A DNA stretch of 64,000 nucleotides from Paludibacteraceae bacterium (GTDB lineage Bacteria; Bacteroidota; Bacteroidia; Bacteroidales; Paludibacteraceae). The stretch lies in contig JARLGW010000012.1 of the NCBI GenBank assembly GCA_031292565.1, forward strand, positions 62,001 to 126,000, in the 5' to 3' direction. A program made the position numbers and the translations under genes. The notes under the pieces were generated by a model. The model was given only the letters and a program-made list of their open reading frames with translations. It was not told the DNA's origin and made no database searches. Shown here piece by piece: positions 45,700 to 55,333 of the stretch (position 1 is its first letter; each line of letters begins with the position of its first letter).

Positions 45700-46259
45700 A
45701 AAATAAATTCTTCATAAAATTATTATTCCTGGCACTTTTGGCTACAACTTTTTGGAGTTGCGAAAAAGAGTATTACGACACCAAAAATGCAGGAGAAGAT
45801 TATTTAGCCGACAACGCCAAAAAAGATTCGGTCGATTTATTTAATACCGTGTACGACACGGCTAGTACCGGTGTGATTACTTCACGTCAGGTATTTTATA
45901 AAAGAGCTGCCCTTCATGTGCTTTCGGATGGTTTGCAATATGCCGTTTATTACGATAATCCGTATGGCATTTATTCTAGACCCCAAACAGCAACTTATGC
46001 TACCTTGAATTATAAGGGTTCGTTCATTAATGGAACAGTGTTTGAAACCGGAACGAATTCCCTTCTTACCTATAGTAATCTTATAAGTGGCTTGCAAGAA
46101 GCTATCAGAAAAATGAACACAGGAGCAAAATGGCGTGTTTGGATTCCGTATTCATTGGGTTACGGTTCGTCAGGTAGTACAAATACGGATGGATCATATA
46201 AAGTTGACCCATATTCGGCCATGGTTTATGATATTGAACTTTTGGCTACTTCAAATTAA
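45696..46259 (+). CDS. FKBP-type peptidyl-prolyl isomerase-like lipoprotein
   Basis: A 187-residue lipoprotein. Signal peptide with lipobox ending TTFWSC, C22 lipidated. The body shows FKBP strands and helix: VFETGTNSLLTYSNLISGLQEAIRKMNTGAKWRVWIPYSLGYGSSG, the segment in which FKBPs carry the I-x-G-x-x-E-A and GYG motifs. It ends VYDIELLATSN. It probably assists folding in the periplasm or at the outer membrane. Some residues of the drug-binding pocket may be substituted, so activity is not assured. Its start overlaps the lutB stop by 4 bases (ATGA). Confidence 0.82.
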   Translation: MKNKFFIKLLFLALLATTFWSCEKEYYDTKNAGEDYLADNAKKDSVDLFNTVYDTASTGVITSRQVFYKRAALHVLSDGLQYAVYYDNPYGIYSRPQTATYATLNYKGSFINGTVFETGTNSLLTYSNLISGLQEAIRKMNTGAKWRVWIPYSLGYGSSGSTNTDGSYKVDPYSAMVYDIELLATSN

Positions 46260-46277
46260 TTCAAAATAATAAGGGAT

Positions 46278-46955
46278 ATGAGAAACTTGATAAAAATAGT
46301 TGTAGCATTATTTATAGTTGTTACTGTTAGTACGTCGCTCTCTGCTCAACATTGGGGTATTGATGGCGGTTATACTTTAACTGGTATTCAACAATCGGAT
46401 AAAGGTACTTCCGGCGATTTTAATTTACTTTCAGGAGCTTATTTAGGCCCCCAGGTTGAATTCAATTTGTGCAAATCATTACCCGCTTATAGCATAACCA
46501 CCGCGGCCTTATTTGAAGCGCGTGCTGGGCGTTATAATATTGATTGGGAAAAAGAAGGATGGACGGCTTCCCGTGTTTTATATTATACCGTGGTGCCTGT
46601 TCATTTTACCTATCACAAGGTGTTGACACCTAATTCAAATTTATTGCTTTTTGCCGGACCTACCGCTAACGTGGGAATTATGGGTTACACCAACGAACAT
46701 AATTACTTGGAAACTACAACCCAAAACAAGGATAAATCTCCTTTTGGTGATGTGCTAAACAAGGTGGATGTAAGTTTTGGCGTTGGTGCCGAATGGGAAT
46801 ATGCTCACTTTGGTTTCAAACTCAATTACGATTTCCCGATAACAAACAGTGCGAAAGACTCTGACCCGACTACATACAGACAACATAATCTCCGCATGGG
46901 TATTATATATAACTTCAAAGTGAGAAAAAATACTGCCAAAACCGAGAAGAAATAA
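46278..46955 (+). CDS. Outer membrane beta-barrel (porin-family-like) protein
   Basis: A 225-residue protein with a signal peptide (about 1-23, ending LSAQ). Alternating aromatic/Gly strands (AHFGFKLNYDFPITNS, LRMGIIYNFKV) indicate an 8-10-strand barrel. It ends with Lys-rich tail residues rather than a terminal Phe. The ligand is unknown. It follows the FKBP gene by 18 bases and has a terminator downstream, closing the operon. Confidence 0.72.
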   Translation: MRNLIKIVVALFIVVTVSTSLSAQHWGIDGGYTLTGIQQSDKGTSGDFNLLSGAYLGPQVEFNLCKSLPAYSITTAALFEARAGRYNIDWEKEGWTASRVLYYTVVPVHFTYHKVLTPNSNLLLFAGPTANVGIMGYTNEHNYLETTTQNKDKSPFGDVLNKVDVSFGVGAEWEYAHFGFKLNYDFPITNSAKDSDPTTYRQHNLRMGIIYNFKVRKNTAKTEKK

Positions 46956-46981
46956 AAAAACGGCTTAAAAAATTGGAAAGT

Positions 46982-47011
46982 CCCCAAAAAGTTAGACAAC
47001 ACTTTTTGGGG
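46982..47011. terminator. Terminator between convergent genes
   Basis: CCCCAAAAAGT and ACTTTTTGGGG form an 11-base stem with an 8-base loop, followed on the plus strand by CTTTTTTTA. It serves the barrel gene; on the minus strand A-rich flanks would be less efficient for folP. Confidence 0.8.
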
Positions 47012-47017
47012 CTTTTT

Positions 47018-47821
47018 TTATGCCAATCGCTCCAATATCTTGAGCGCATCGCTTAATGCTTTCACGTCGTGCGTACGGATATAATCCGCGCCTGCCTGAT
47101 AGGAATAAATTTCAGCAGCAAGCGTGGCTGCACCTCGTGTTTTAACCTCGCCCCCGGTTATCTTTCCCAAAAAAGATTTTCGGGAAAGGGCTATTAGCAC
47201 GGGTAACGAGAATGATTCTTTTAGTTGCCCAATATTTTTCAGCACGATAACCGAACTTTCAGGGTTAGAACCTAGGAAGAAACCCATCCCCGGATCTAAA
47301 ATTAATCGATCAGAAACTACTCCTGCAGTTTTCAGCTCATCCACCCGTTGAGCGAAAAAGCTGGTGATGGAGGCCGGTAGTTCTTCCGGTTTCGTTTCTA
47401 TAATGGTGGCCGGGCCTATCCGCTGTATGGAATGCATAACAATTAGCTTGCAGGTTGATCGGGCAAGTTCGGGATATATTTCGGGGTAAGGAAATCCTTG
47501 AATGTCGTTCAGGTAATCCACCTGTTGCTCTATGCAGAACCTTTGCACTTCAGGTTTAAAGGTATCTACCGAAATGGCAATTCCTTTTTCTTGCAAGGCT
47601 TTAATCACAGGTCGGAGCCTTTTTATCTCTTCCTCCACGCTTACGGGCGACGTTTGCGGGTTGCTCGAAGCCGCTCCCAGGTCGATAATATCAGCTCCGT
47701 CGGCAACCAACTGCAAGGCATGCTCAATAGCCTTATCCGTGTTCAAATACAGCCCTCCGTCGGAAAAGCTATCCGTGGTAATGTTTACAATGCCAAGTAT
47801 TTTAGGTCTTTTTGCTTTCAT
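47018..47821 (-). CDS. folP: Dihydropteroate synthase of the Sul-like divergent type
   Basis: A 267-residue (beta/alpha)8 enzyme that joins p-aminobenzoate to the pterin diphosphate to make dihydropteroate, the folate precursor. It has [14 protein letters not shown] (residues 10-23), the loop-2 segment DLGAASSNP (47-55) where canonical FolP reads IGG-x-[14 protein letters not shown] (176-184) where canonical FolP reads DPGIGFGK, SRKSFLG (213-219) and RTHDV (249-253). Compared from memory, these variants, together with NDI-x-GF-PxxxYP and KLIVMHS-x-Q, match the plasmid sulfonamide-insensitive Sul1/Sul2 enzymes rather than usual FolP. The ATG at 47821 follows a -7 box by only five bases; an in-frame GTG at 47827 lies inside the box. 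Opposite-facing metG shares the spacer. Confidence 0.88.
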   Translation of the reverse strand: MKAKRPKILGIVNITTDSFSDGGLYLNTDKAIEHALQLVADGADIIDLGAASSNPQTSPVSVEEEIKRLRPVIKALQEKGIAISVDTFKPEVQRFCIEQQVDYLNDIQGFPYPEIYPELARSTCKLIVMHSIQRIGPATIIETKPEELPASITSFFAQRVDELKTAGVVSDRLILDPGMGFFLGSNPESSVIVLKNIGQLKESFSLPVLIALSRKSFLGKITGGEVKTRGAATLAAEIYSYQAGADYIRTHDVKALSDALKILERLA

Positions 47822-47826
47822 ACCCA

Positions 47827-47834
47827 CAAAGGTA
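47827..47834 (-). promoter_or_regulatory. -7 promoter box directly before folP
   Basis: The minus strand reads TACCTTTG (TAnnTTTG) and is followed by five bases then the ATG, so the transcript is expected to be leaderless or nearly so. Confidence 0.6.
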
Positions 47835-47879
47835 GCAGTTTTAGCTTATTCACTCATCGGCTTTTTAGCATATTCTTTT

Positions 47880-47887
47880 TATCTTTG
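47880..47887 (+). promoter_or_regulatory. -7 promoter box for metG
   Basis: TATCTTTG matches TAnnTTTG, 27 bases before the metG ATG. It is divergent from the folP box; both promoters lie in a 93-base spacer. Confidence 0.65.
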
Positions 47888-47914
47888 CAACTTAATCTTA
47901 TCCGTTTTGCTATC

Positions 47915-49969
47915 ATGGAAAAATTCAAAAGAACCACCGTTACGTCTGCTTTGCCTTATGCTAACGGTCCCGTGCATATCGGTCATTTGGCCGGCGTGTA
48001 TATCCCTGCTGATATTTATGTTCGTTACCTGCGTTTGAAGGGCGAAAAAGTTTTGTTTATCGGAGGGTCGGATGAGCATGGGGTGCCTATTACCATTAAG
48101 GCGCGCAAAGAAGGGGTTACACCTCAGGATATTGTGGACAGATACCACGGCATTATTAAAAAATCTTTTGAGGATTTTGGAATATCGTTCGATGTTTATT
48201 CGCGCACCAGTTCCAAAACCCATCATGATGTAGCCTCAAATTTTTTTAAAACGTTATATGATAAAGGCGAATTTGTGGAGCAAACTTCGGAGCAATATTA
48301 CGATGAAGAAGCAAAACAATTTTTGGCCGATAGATATATTACCGGAACCTGCCCTCATTGCAAAAATGAGCATGCTTATGGCGACCAGTGCGAAGCCTGC
48401 GGCACATCGCTAAGCCCGTTGGACTTGATTAATCCTAAGTCGGCTATTAGCGGAAGCATTCCGGTGCTGAAAGAAACAAAGCATTGGTATTTACCGTTGG
48501 ATAAGCACGAAAGCTGGTTGCGCCAATGGATTTTGGAAAGCCACAAGGAATGGAAACCCAACGTGTACGGGCAATGCAAAAGTTGGCTTGACATGGGCTT
48601 GCAACCCCGCGCGGTGAGCCGTGACTTGGATTGGGGTATCCCGGTGCCCGTGGATGGAGCCGAAGGCAAAGTATTGTACGTGTGGTTTGATGCTCCTATC
48701 GGTTATATTTCCAACACCAAAGAGCTGTGTGACGGCAACCCCCAAGAATACGGAAAATGGGAAACGTGGTGGAAAGATCCTGAAACCCGCTTGCTCCATT
48801 TCATAGGGAAAGATAATATCGTGTTTCATTGCATCGTGTTCCCTTCCATGCTGAAAGCCGAAGGAAGTTATATTTTGCCGGATAACGTGCCTGCCAACGA
48901 ATTTCTAAATCTGGAGGGTGATAAAATTTCCACGTCGCGCAACTGGGCGGTGTGGCTGCACGAGTATTTGGAAGATTTCCCCGGCAAGCAGGACATCCTG
49001 CGCTATGTGCTTACAGCCAACGCTCCTGAAACCAAAGACAACGATTTCACGTGGAAAGATTTTCAGGCACGGAATAACAACGAACTGGTGGCCATCTTTG
49101 GCAACTTTGTGAACCGGACATTGGTGCTCACACAAAAATATTTTGAAGGTAAAGTTCCTGCTCGTGGTGAACTTACCGACTATGATAAGGAAACACTGAA
49201 AGAATTTGTGGATGTAAAGCATGAGGTTGAAAAACTGTTGAATGTGTTCCGTTTCCGTGATGCCCAAAAAGAAGCCATGAACCTAGCTCGTATCGGAAAT
49301 AAATATTTGGCGGATACCGAACCTTGGAAGTTGGCAAAAACCGATATGGATCGTGTGGCTACCATTTTGAATATCAGCTTACAAATTACTGCAAACTTAG
49401 CTATTGCCTTTGAACCGTTTTTACCTTTTACTTCGGCAAAACTGAGAGGTTTTATTCATCTTCCCAAATTTAAGTGGTCGGAACTGGGTAGCATTGATTT
49501 GCTTCCTGCCGGACATCAAACTAGCACATCCGAATTGCTATTTGAAAAAATTGAAGATGATGTAATGGAAGCACAGGTACAGAAACTGTTGAATACCAAA
49601 AAGGCAAATGAATTGGCTAATTACGAACCAAAGCCTATACTGGAAAACATCGCGTTTGATGACTTTACCAAACTGGATATACGCGTAGGTACGGTGATTG
49701 ATTGCCAAAAGGTACCGAAGGCTGATAAGCTGCTTCAATTTAAAATTGATGATGGACTGGGAGGCCGTACCATCGTTTCGGGCATTGCTCAACATTATAA
49801 ACCGGAGGACTTAATAGGTAAGCAGGTGTGCTTTATAGCCAACCTTGCACCCCGCAAGCTGAAAGGCATTGACTCCGAAGGTATGATTCTTTCTGCCGAG
49901 GATGCCGATGGAAAGCTGGTGGTGGTAAGCCCCACTAATGGGGTGAAACCGGGTTCGGAAGTAAAATAA
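47915..49969 (+). CDS. metG: Methionyl-tRNA synthetase
   Basis: A 684-residue class Ia synthetase that charges tRNA-Met and initiator t[16 protein letters not shown] (about 13-25) holds the HIGH motif. Zinc-binding cysteines are in [18 protein letters not shown]. The second signature is KISTS (in [13 protein letters not shown]), the variant used in this phylum. The C-terminal tRNA-binding (Trbp111-like) domain starts at about residue 575 ([27 protein letters not shown]). The start at 47915 is preferred: the longer in-frame extension is antisense to folP. It ends before a strong palindrome. Confidence 0.97.
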   Translation: MEKFKRTTVTSALPYANGPVHIGHLAGVYIPADIYVRYLRLKGEKVLFIGGSDEHGVPITIKARKEGVTPQDIVDRYHGIIKKSFEDFGISFDVYSRTSSKTHHDVASNFFKTLYDKGEFVEQTSEQYYDEEAKQFLADRYITGTCPHCKNEHAYGDQCEACGTSLSPLDLINPKSAISGSIPVLKETKHWYLPLDKHESWLRQWILESHKEWKPNVYGQCKSWLDMGLQPRAVSRDLDWGIPVPVDGAEGKVLYVWFDAPIGYISNTKELCDGNPQEYGKWETWWKDPETRLLHFIGKDNIVFHCIVFPSMLKAEGSYILPDNVPANEFLNLEGDKISTSRNWAVWLHEYLEDFPGKQDILRYVLTANAPETKDNDFTWKDFQARNNNELVAIFGNFVNRTLVLTQKYFEGKVPARGELTDYDKETLKEFVDVKHEVEKLLNVFRFRDAQKEAMNLARIGNKYLADTEPWKLAKTDMDRVATILNISLQITANLAIAFEPFLPFTSAKLRGFIHLPKFKWSELGSIDLLPAGHQTSTSELLFEKIEDDVMEAQVQKLLNTKKANELANYEPKPILENIAFDDFTKLDIRVGTVIDCQKVPKADKLLQFKIDDGLGGRTIVSGIAQHYKPEDLIGKQVCFIANLAPRKLKGIDSEGMILSAEDADGKLVVVSPTNGVKPGSEVK

Positions 49970-50002
49970 AAAAAATATTGTTCCAAAATAGGAACGAAAA
50001 AG

Positions 50003-50050
50003 TTAAAACAACACGGGATCGATTATATAATCGATCCCGTGTTGTTTTAA
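50003..50050. terminator. 48-base perfect palindrome terminator between metG and nhaA
   Basis: TTAAAACAACACGGGATCGA followed by TTAT and the exact complement; 24 + 24 bases, folding as a 22-base stem with a 4-base loop, flanked by A- and T-rich ends. Bidirectional between the convergent metG (stop 49969) and nhaA (stop 50137). Confidence 0.88.
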
Positions 50051-50136
50051 AAAATATTCTTATGTACAACTCTCCTTAAATAGGTGTTTTAGCTTGAGTT
50101 AAATTCTTTGTAAGAACGCTAAAATTCTTGCAGGTT

Positions 50137-51294
50137 CTATCCGTTATTTCTTTTTCTACTCTCTTTTTTTAATGTCAAATTAAGAAATATAAACCCAGCC
50201 AATCCGGCAATAAAAGATGCGAGAAGAATCGCTATTTTTGAACTGTTTACTATTTCTTTATTTTCAAATGCAAGAAGCGTAATAAAAATGGACATGGTAA
50301 AACCAATGCCTCCAAGTATAGCTGCCCCAAGAATATTTTTCCATTTCAAATCAGCAGGTAAGGCACAAAAGCCTAACCCTACGCCAATAAAAGAAAAGAG
50401 CCATATACCTAATGGTTTTCCAAGAACAAGGCCAACAATAATACCCAAACTATTTGTTTCTGCTAATCCTCCTTGCCAATTACTGCCTAACATTATGTCC
50501 GTATTTGCCAATGCGAAAATTGGTAAAAGAACAAAGCCAACCGGCTTGTGCAAAAAATGTTGAAGAATAAAAGACGGTGATTTCTCACCTCCATCACCAA
50601 ATGGGATTACAAAAGCTAACAATACGCCTGTTATGGTAGCATGGACACCAGAATGTAACATAAAATACCACATGGCTATTCCACCGATTAAATAGGGAAC
50701 CAAGTTGTGAATCTTTAAACGGTTTAATACAAACAGTACCCCCATAATTACCCCTGCAATAAGCAAATTCACAAATATAATAGATGTAGTGTAAAAAATA
50801 GCAATGACTATAATTGCTCCCAAATCGTCAATTACAGCCAAAGCTGTCAAAAATATTTTAAGTGAGTTTGGAACACGATTGCCTAAAAGAGATAAAATTC
50901 CAATAGAAAAAGCTATATCTGTCGCCATTGGAATACCTGTACCAGCCTGTGTTGCTGTGCCAAAATTAAAGAGAAAAAAAATCATGGCGGGAACAAGCAT
51001 ACCCCCTAATGCCCCAATAATAGGTAATGAAGCATTTTTCAGGTTAGAAAGTTCACCTAGATAGATTTCTCGTTCTAACTCCAACCCGATAAGAAGAAAA
51101 AAGATAGTCATCAAACCATCATTAATCCAATGAGTGAGGCTATGTCCACTTAAATCAATATTCCAAAAGTTTACATATTCAGTTTGCCAAGAGGAATTTG
51201 CAACTAAAAGTGAAAATACCGTTGCTAAAACCAAAATCAGTCCACCTGTTTTTTCGCTCTCAAGAAATTCTTTATAGAGTTTTGTTAATATCAT
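50137..51294 (-). CDS. nhaA: Na+/H+ antiporter NhaA
   Basis: A 385-residue antiporter with about 12 helices. The ion-binding aspartates D156-D157 sit in LAVIDDLGAIIV and the pH-sensing neighbour D126 in PMATDIAFS; IGLELEREIYLGEL (residues 69-82) marks the N-terminal region. It exports Na+ in exchange for protons, for pH and salt homeostasis. The family is well defined and the length is standard. An isolated gene, convergent with metG. No typical -7 box is seen upstream. Confidence 0.96.
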   Translation of the reverse strand: MILTKLYKEFLESEKTGGLILVLATVFSLLVANSSWQTEYVNFWNIDLSGHSLTHWINDGLMTIFFLLIGLELEREIYLGELSNLKNASLPIIGALGGMLVPAMIFFLFNFGTATQAGTGIPMATDIAFSIGILSLLGNRVPNSLKIFLTALAVIDDLGAIIVIAIFYTTSIIFVNLLIAGVIMGVLFVLNRLKIHNLVPYLIGGIAMWYFMLHSGVHATITGVLLAFVIPFGDGGEKSPSFILQHFLHKPVGFVLLPIFALANTDIMLGSNWQGGLAETNSLGIIVGLVLGKPLGIWLFSFIGVGLGFCALPADLKWKNILGAAILGGIGFTMSIFITLLAFENKEIVNSSKIAILLASFIAGLAGFIFLNLTLKKESRKRNNG

Positions 51295-51401
51295 CTTTTA
51301 TTTATCAACTATTTACTTGTATACATAAAGGGCTTAACATTTCCGTTGCTATTTTTTCCATGGGTGAAATACCGGGTAACCAATTACGAATTGTGAATTA
51401 A

Positions 51402-52427
51402 TTAATACCCCCTGTCTTCTTTTTTCACTTTTCCCCAAAAGGTTCGATAGACAAATATTACATATATAACCACTAGCGGCACACCTATAGCAGCAATAAT
51501 AAGCATGGTTTCAAGGTTTTTCTCGGAACCGCAACCGTTGTAAATGGTAATGGAATGGCTTGGGTCGGTAGTGGATGGCAGCATCATGGGGAAATGCTTA
51601 ACCAACGCCAGTACGCCTGCCAGTACCATAGCCAGCGAACTGGCGATAAACGTGCACTTGAAGTTCCCTTTTTGAATGGTGTACCCAATTCTACCTACCA
51701 AGGCGGTGATAACAATAAGCATAATGTAAAGAGCCGTTTTGCGCGGGAAGGTGCCCGACAGTTTTACTAACGAATAGGCCACTGCCACAACGTATAGGAT
51801 GACAAAAATTTGATACGATTTTTTCAAGTATTGAGCGAATTTTTGTTGTAGCTCATCCTCCGTTTTCAAGGTCATAAAAGCAGCACCATGCAGCATGGCA
51901 AACAACAATGCCATAAGGCCTACCACCAATGCATACGGATTTAGGAACGAGAGCCACGAACCTGTAAACTCAAAATTTTTGTCCAATGGCATCCCTTCCA
52001 ACACGTTGGCTATAACAACACCCAAAAGCAATGGAAGTATAGCACTTGAAACGGCATACCCAATATCAAAAAACTTTCGCCAGCCCAAATCTTCTTCTTT
52101 ATTACGAAATTCGATAGATACCGCCCTGGTTATCAGAAACAGCAAAAACAACATAAACGGAATATACATGGCCGAAAACAGGGTGGCATATACTTCGGGG
52201 AACCCGGCAAACAGGGCTCCACCGCCGATAATTAAAAACACTTCGTTGCCATCCCAAATGGGGGCGATAGCTTTCATCGCCATTTGGCGTTGGTTTTCTT
52301 CTTTCAGGAACAAGTGCCAGGCTCCTGCACCCAAGTCGAACCCGTCTAACACGCCATACACGAGAAGCAGAATGGCGGTAGCCAACAGCCACCATGTTTG
52401 ATAATCTATATTTAAAAATGTTGCCAT
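51402..52427 (-). CDS. cydB: Cytochrome bd quinol oxidase subunit II
   Basis: A 341-residue inner-membrane subunit with about eight helices; FLNIDYQTWWLLATAILLLVYGVLDGFDLGAGAWHLFL (residues 4-41) is the typical CydB N-terminus, with GFDLGAG conserved. It contributes to stability of the oxidase with the heme-carrying CydA. It is 25 bases downstream of cydA in the same operon. Cytochrome bd has high oxygen affinity, letting strict anaerobes and microaerophiles of this phylum scavenge oxygen. No CydX is seen. Confidence 0.96.
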   Translation of the reverse strand: MATFLNIDYQTWWLLATAILLLVYGVLDGFDLGAGAWHLFLKEENQRQMAMKAIAPIWDGNEVFLIIGGGALFAGFPEVYATLFSAMYIPFMLFLLFLITRAVSIEFRNKEEDLGWRKFFDIGYAVSSAILPLLLGVVIANVLEGMPLDKNFEFTGSWLSFLNPYALVVGLMALLFAMLHGAAFMTLKTEDELQQKFAQYLKKSYQIFVILYVVAVAYSLVKLSGTFPRKTALYIMLIVITALVGRIGYTIQKGNFKCTFIASSLAMVLAGVLALVKHFPMMLPSTTDPSHSITIYNGCGSEKNLETMLIIAAIGVPLVVIYVIFVYRTFWGKVKKEDRGY

Positions 52428-52452
52428 AATCTTTTTCTATTTTAATGAATAA

Positions 52453-53775
52453 CTAATCTTTTTCCGGCCCCGTGAGGATGCTTTTTCGCAACAGATAAAT
52501 GAACAGTGCGAACAGGATAAGATAAACAACGGAGAACAGGATGATGGAAAAAACAACCTGTTGGGCTTGCACAGCTTTTGACAGGGCATCGGAAGTACGG
52601 AGCAGTTTGTACACAATCCACGGTTGCCGACCAATTTCCGTGGCGTACCAACCTACTTGATTGGCTATCTGTGGCAACACAACGGAAAACGTGGTGAGCC
52701 AAAGTACCCATTTATAGCTAAACAGCTTACCGCGCCACCAAAGAAATAGCATCAGAAGAGAGTAGCCGATAAAGAACACACCGAGAATAATCATGACGTG
52801 GTAAAACTGGAATACTAGATTAAGAGGCCCGGGACGGTCTTGACGTGGAACGGCTTTGAGCCCCTGAACCGGTGTTTTGAAACTGGTGGAAGTCAAAAAG
52901 CTTAACCCGCCAGGGATAGCAATCCCGTATGTCTTTTCCGCCTTTTTATCGATATAACCGAACAGGTACATGTCGGCGGGAGCAATACTATCCCAATGGC
53001 CTTCCAAGCTAGCTAGTTTCACAGGTTGATATTTAGCCACGATGTTGGCCGACCGATGGCCGGAAAAAAGCTGTACGAAGGACACCACGATAATAACGGC
53101 TAATGCTATTTTGAAAGCTTTTTTGGAGAGCTCCACGTGGCGGTTTTTCAAGATGTAGTAGGCATGCACGGACAGAACCAAAAAAGCTCCGGAGAGGAAT
53201 GCTCCCATCCACACGTGAAACACGCGATCCATGCTGGAGGGGTTGAACACCATCGCCCAAAAATCGGTGATTTCGGCACGCATTTTCGACCCGTTAACTA
53301 CCAACTGAAATCCGGCAGGTGTTTGTTGCCAGCTATTGGCTACAATAATCCAAATGGCTGAAAGCATGGAGCCAAGCCATACACCAATGGTAGCGATGAA
53401 ATGGGTAGTGGGTTTTGTTTTGTTCCACCCGAAAACGAGGATGCCAAGAAAGGTACTTTCCAACGCGAAGGCAAACAGCCCCTCGATGGCTAGCGGACTT
53501 CCGAATATATCGCCTACAAAGCGTGAATAGGTTGCCCAGTTGGTGCCGAACTCAAATTCCATAACCACCCCGGTGGCTACACCAACGGTAAAGGTGATGG
53601 CAAACAGCTTTGTCCAGAATTTAGCCAGTGTTTCATATACCGGATTTTTTGTTTTCAGATACAAACCTTCCATGGCCACCAAGAGCAACCCCAACCCAAT
53701 GCTTAGGGGTGGAAACAGGTAATGGAATGATACGGTTAATGCAAACTGAATGCGCGACAAAATTTCTACATCCAT
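52453..53775 (-). CDS. cydA: Cytochrome bd quinol oxidase subunit I
   Basis: A 440-residue heme-binding subunit with nine helices. H18 in SFHYLFPPLS is the heme b595 ligand, Glu near residue 99 in IEGLFAFALEST is part of the proton path, and the Q-loop lies in the region about 250-325 (SLEGHWDSIAPADMYLFGYID...). Short Q-loop form. It oxidises quinol and reduces oxygen to water without proton pumping. It leads the cydAB operon; an AAGGAGG stretch lies 45-65 bases upstream but is too far for the start codon. Confidence 0.96.
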   Translation of the reverse strand: MDVEILSRIQFALTVSFHYLFPPLSIGLGLLLVAMEGLYLKTKNPVYETLAKFWTKLFAITFTVGVATGVVMEFEFGTNWATYSRFVGDIFGSPLAIEGLFAFALESTFLGILVFGWNKTKPTTHFIATIGVWLGSMLSAIWIIVANSWQQTPAGFQLVVNGSKMRAEITDFWAMVFNPSSMDRVFHVWMGAFLSGAFLVLSVHAYYILKNRHVELSKKAFKIALAVIIVVSFVQLFSGHRSANIVAKYQPVKLASLEGHWDSIAPADMYLFGYIDKKAEKTYGIAIPGGLSFLTSTSFKTPVQGLKAVPRQDRPGPLNLVFQFYHVMIILGVFFIGYSLLMLFLWWRGKLFSYKWVLWLTTFSVVLPQIANQVGWYATEIGRQPWIVYKLLRTSDALSKAVQAQQVVFSIILFSVVYLILFALFIYLLRKSILTGPEKD

Positions 53776-53851
53776 AGCTATTTAAAATTAAATGAATAAT
53801 TAATTTTTGTAAATGATATTTATCCTCCTTAGGGGGATAACATCTTTATGC

Positions 53852-55168
53852 TTAATGAATAATCAATATTTTTTTAGAAAAAATTCCATCATTTTTTGTC
53901 CTCACGCTCAATATATAATTTCCCGATTTAAAAGGTTCTGTATTTATTTTTGTTTCCCGGTTGATACCTGCTTGAGTATAAACCTTATTCCCGGTTAAAT
54001 CAAACAAATCTAAATCGAAAGTTTCGTTTATAACAATCACATCCAACTTGTTGTTTGCAGGATTGGGGCTGATTTGAAATTTTTCTTTCGCGGAAATTGT
54101 ATTGCTGATTCCGTTGGACGAACAGATTATTTTATTCAGCTTTTGCCAAATGGTGTCGTTGAAAAGCATAGATACTTCGTTGTTTTCATTTGCTTCGCCC
54201 ATACGGATTAATACTAGATTTTGGCTTGGAACTACATTTATCAACTGATTGTTTTTACCTATGGCCGCAAACATTTCAGCCGGGGCATTGGGGCAAATGG
54301 AACCCGGAAATTTTAGTTGTGTGGTGGGCAGCATGAACGAAGTTTTTCCATTGAGCCAGGTAAGGTATCCGTAGGAGGGATTTAAGGTTTGCGACGAAGT
54401 TGTCATCTGCCGGAAATAAGCCGTGTCGGTTAAAACTTGCGAGCTATTCCATGTGCCTTTGTTCAGCAACAGCAACCCGAAGCGAGCCATAGAACGTGCG
54501 GTGCTGTAATACACGTGGTCGTAATCGAGCGGAACAAACAAACCGGTGATGCCGGTTAGGGGTTTAATTTTAGTGGTAATGTAGGTGTTTATAGTTTTGC
54601 CAGTGGCTACTTTCATTACACTGTCGAGCAGGGTATATGGGGCATTGTGGTAAGCCCAACGGGTACCTGCATCGGCTTTGTATTGCAGACAGGAGTCGAG
54701 AGTGCAATGGTTGTCGGCCACACCGTCGTCCAGCCCAGTAGTCATGGTTAGTTGGTTCCAAATGGTTATTTTATTTTCCTTGGCTTGAGGGCAGGAAGTC
54801 CACCCCACGCCCAAATACCTGGAGGTGGTATCTGTTAATTTTAGGTATCCTTCCTGTTGTGCAATGCCAACGGTGAACCCTGTGAGGGTTTTTCCTGCCG
54901 AAGCCCAATACCAAAGGCTATCCTGAGTAAAAGTGCCGAAATATTTTTCCATCACTATTTTTCCATCTTTGAGGAGAAGAAATGCCTTGGTATTGTTGGT
55001 TTCCAAGTAGCTATACAAATCGGAAACGTTATCAGTACACCAACCTAAGGAATCGGGGGAAACAGTATCCCAGGTTTTCCCGGTCAAGGGTGGAAAATAA
55101 AGATTACCGGATAAGATAGTTGACCCAAAACACAAAATAAAAAACAGAACGGAAACTACTTGCTTCAT
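53852..55168 (-). CDS. T9SS-exported beta-lactamase-family serine hydrolase
   Basis: A 438-residue exported protein from the ATG at 55168; an in-frame start at 55261 would add a non-signal-like stretch. Signal peptide: about 1-20. The serine beta-lactamase/DD-peptidase fold shows S90-A-G-K93 (SxxK) and Y173-H-N175 (YxN). The C-terminal T9SS type-A domain begins about residue 364 (ISPNPANNKLDVIVINE ... KKILIIH). Such class-C-like hydrolases cut esters, peptides or D-amino acid bonds; the substrate is unknown. It stands between cydA and the giant surface protein, with its own terminator boundary upstream. Confidence 0.82.
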   Translation of the reverse strand: MKQVVSVLFFILCFGSTILSGNLYFPPLTGKTWDTVSPDSLGWCTDNVSDLYSYLETNNTKAFLLLKDGKIVMEKYFGTFTQDSLWYWASAGKTLTGFTVGIAQQEGYLKLTDTTSRYLGVGWTSCPQAKENKITIWNQLTMTTGLDDGVADNHCTLDSCLQYKADAGTRWAYHNAPYTLLDSVMKVATGKTINTYITTKIKPLTGITGLFVPLDYDHVYYSTARSMARFGLLLLNKGTWNSSQVLTDTAYFRQMTTSSQTLNPSYGYLTWLNGKTSFMLPTTQLKFPGSICPNAPAEMFAAIGKNNQLINVVPSQNLVLIRMGEANENNEVSMLFNDTIWQKLNKIICSSNGISNTISAKEKFQISPNPANNKLDVIVINETFDLDLFDLTGNKVYTQAGINRETKINTEPFKSGNYILSVRTKNDGIFSKKILIIH

Positions 55169-55229
55169 AATAAGTACTTGTTTGCCTAAATAATAGAACT
55201 CTATGTATCTGTGAAAAAATAATAACCTA

Positions 55230-55278
55230 AACGGGTGTGTAAAATAATGAATCTTTTTCAATTATTTACACACCCGTT
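55230..55278 (-). terminator. Terminator of the giant surface-protein gene
   Basis: Plus strand AACGGGTGTGTAAA...(loop)...TTTACACACCCGTT; 17-18 base stem with one bulged A and a 13-base loop. It lies downstream of the minus-strand 55334 gene stop and before the next gene's start (55168). Confidence 0.7.
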
Positions 55279-55333
55279 GGGATTTTTTTAGCAGGAACAT
55301 CTATTTGATATTCTTATTTTGAACTGATGCTAT

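Noticed and set aside
47498-47914. N-terminal extension of metG by 139 codons
   Set aside because: The stretch is antisense to folP, the -7 box lies at 47880, and the conserved metG start is at 47915.
53819-53845. AAGGAGG stretch and short hairpin upstream of cydA
   Set aside because: It is 45-65 bases from the start codon, too far for ribosome binding, and has no T-run, so neither RBS nor terminator is supported.
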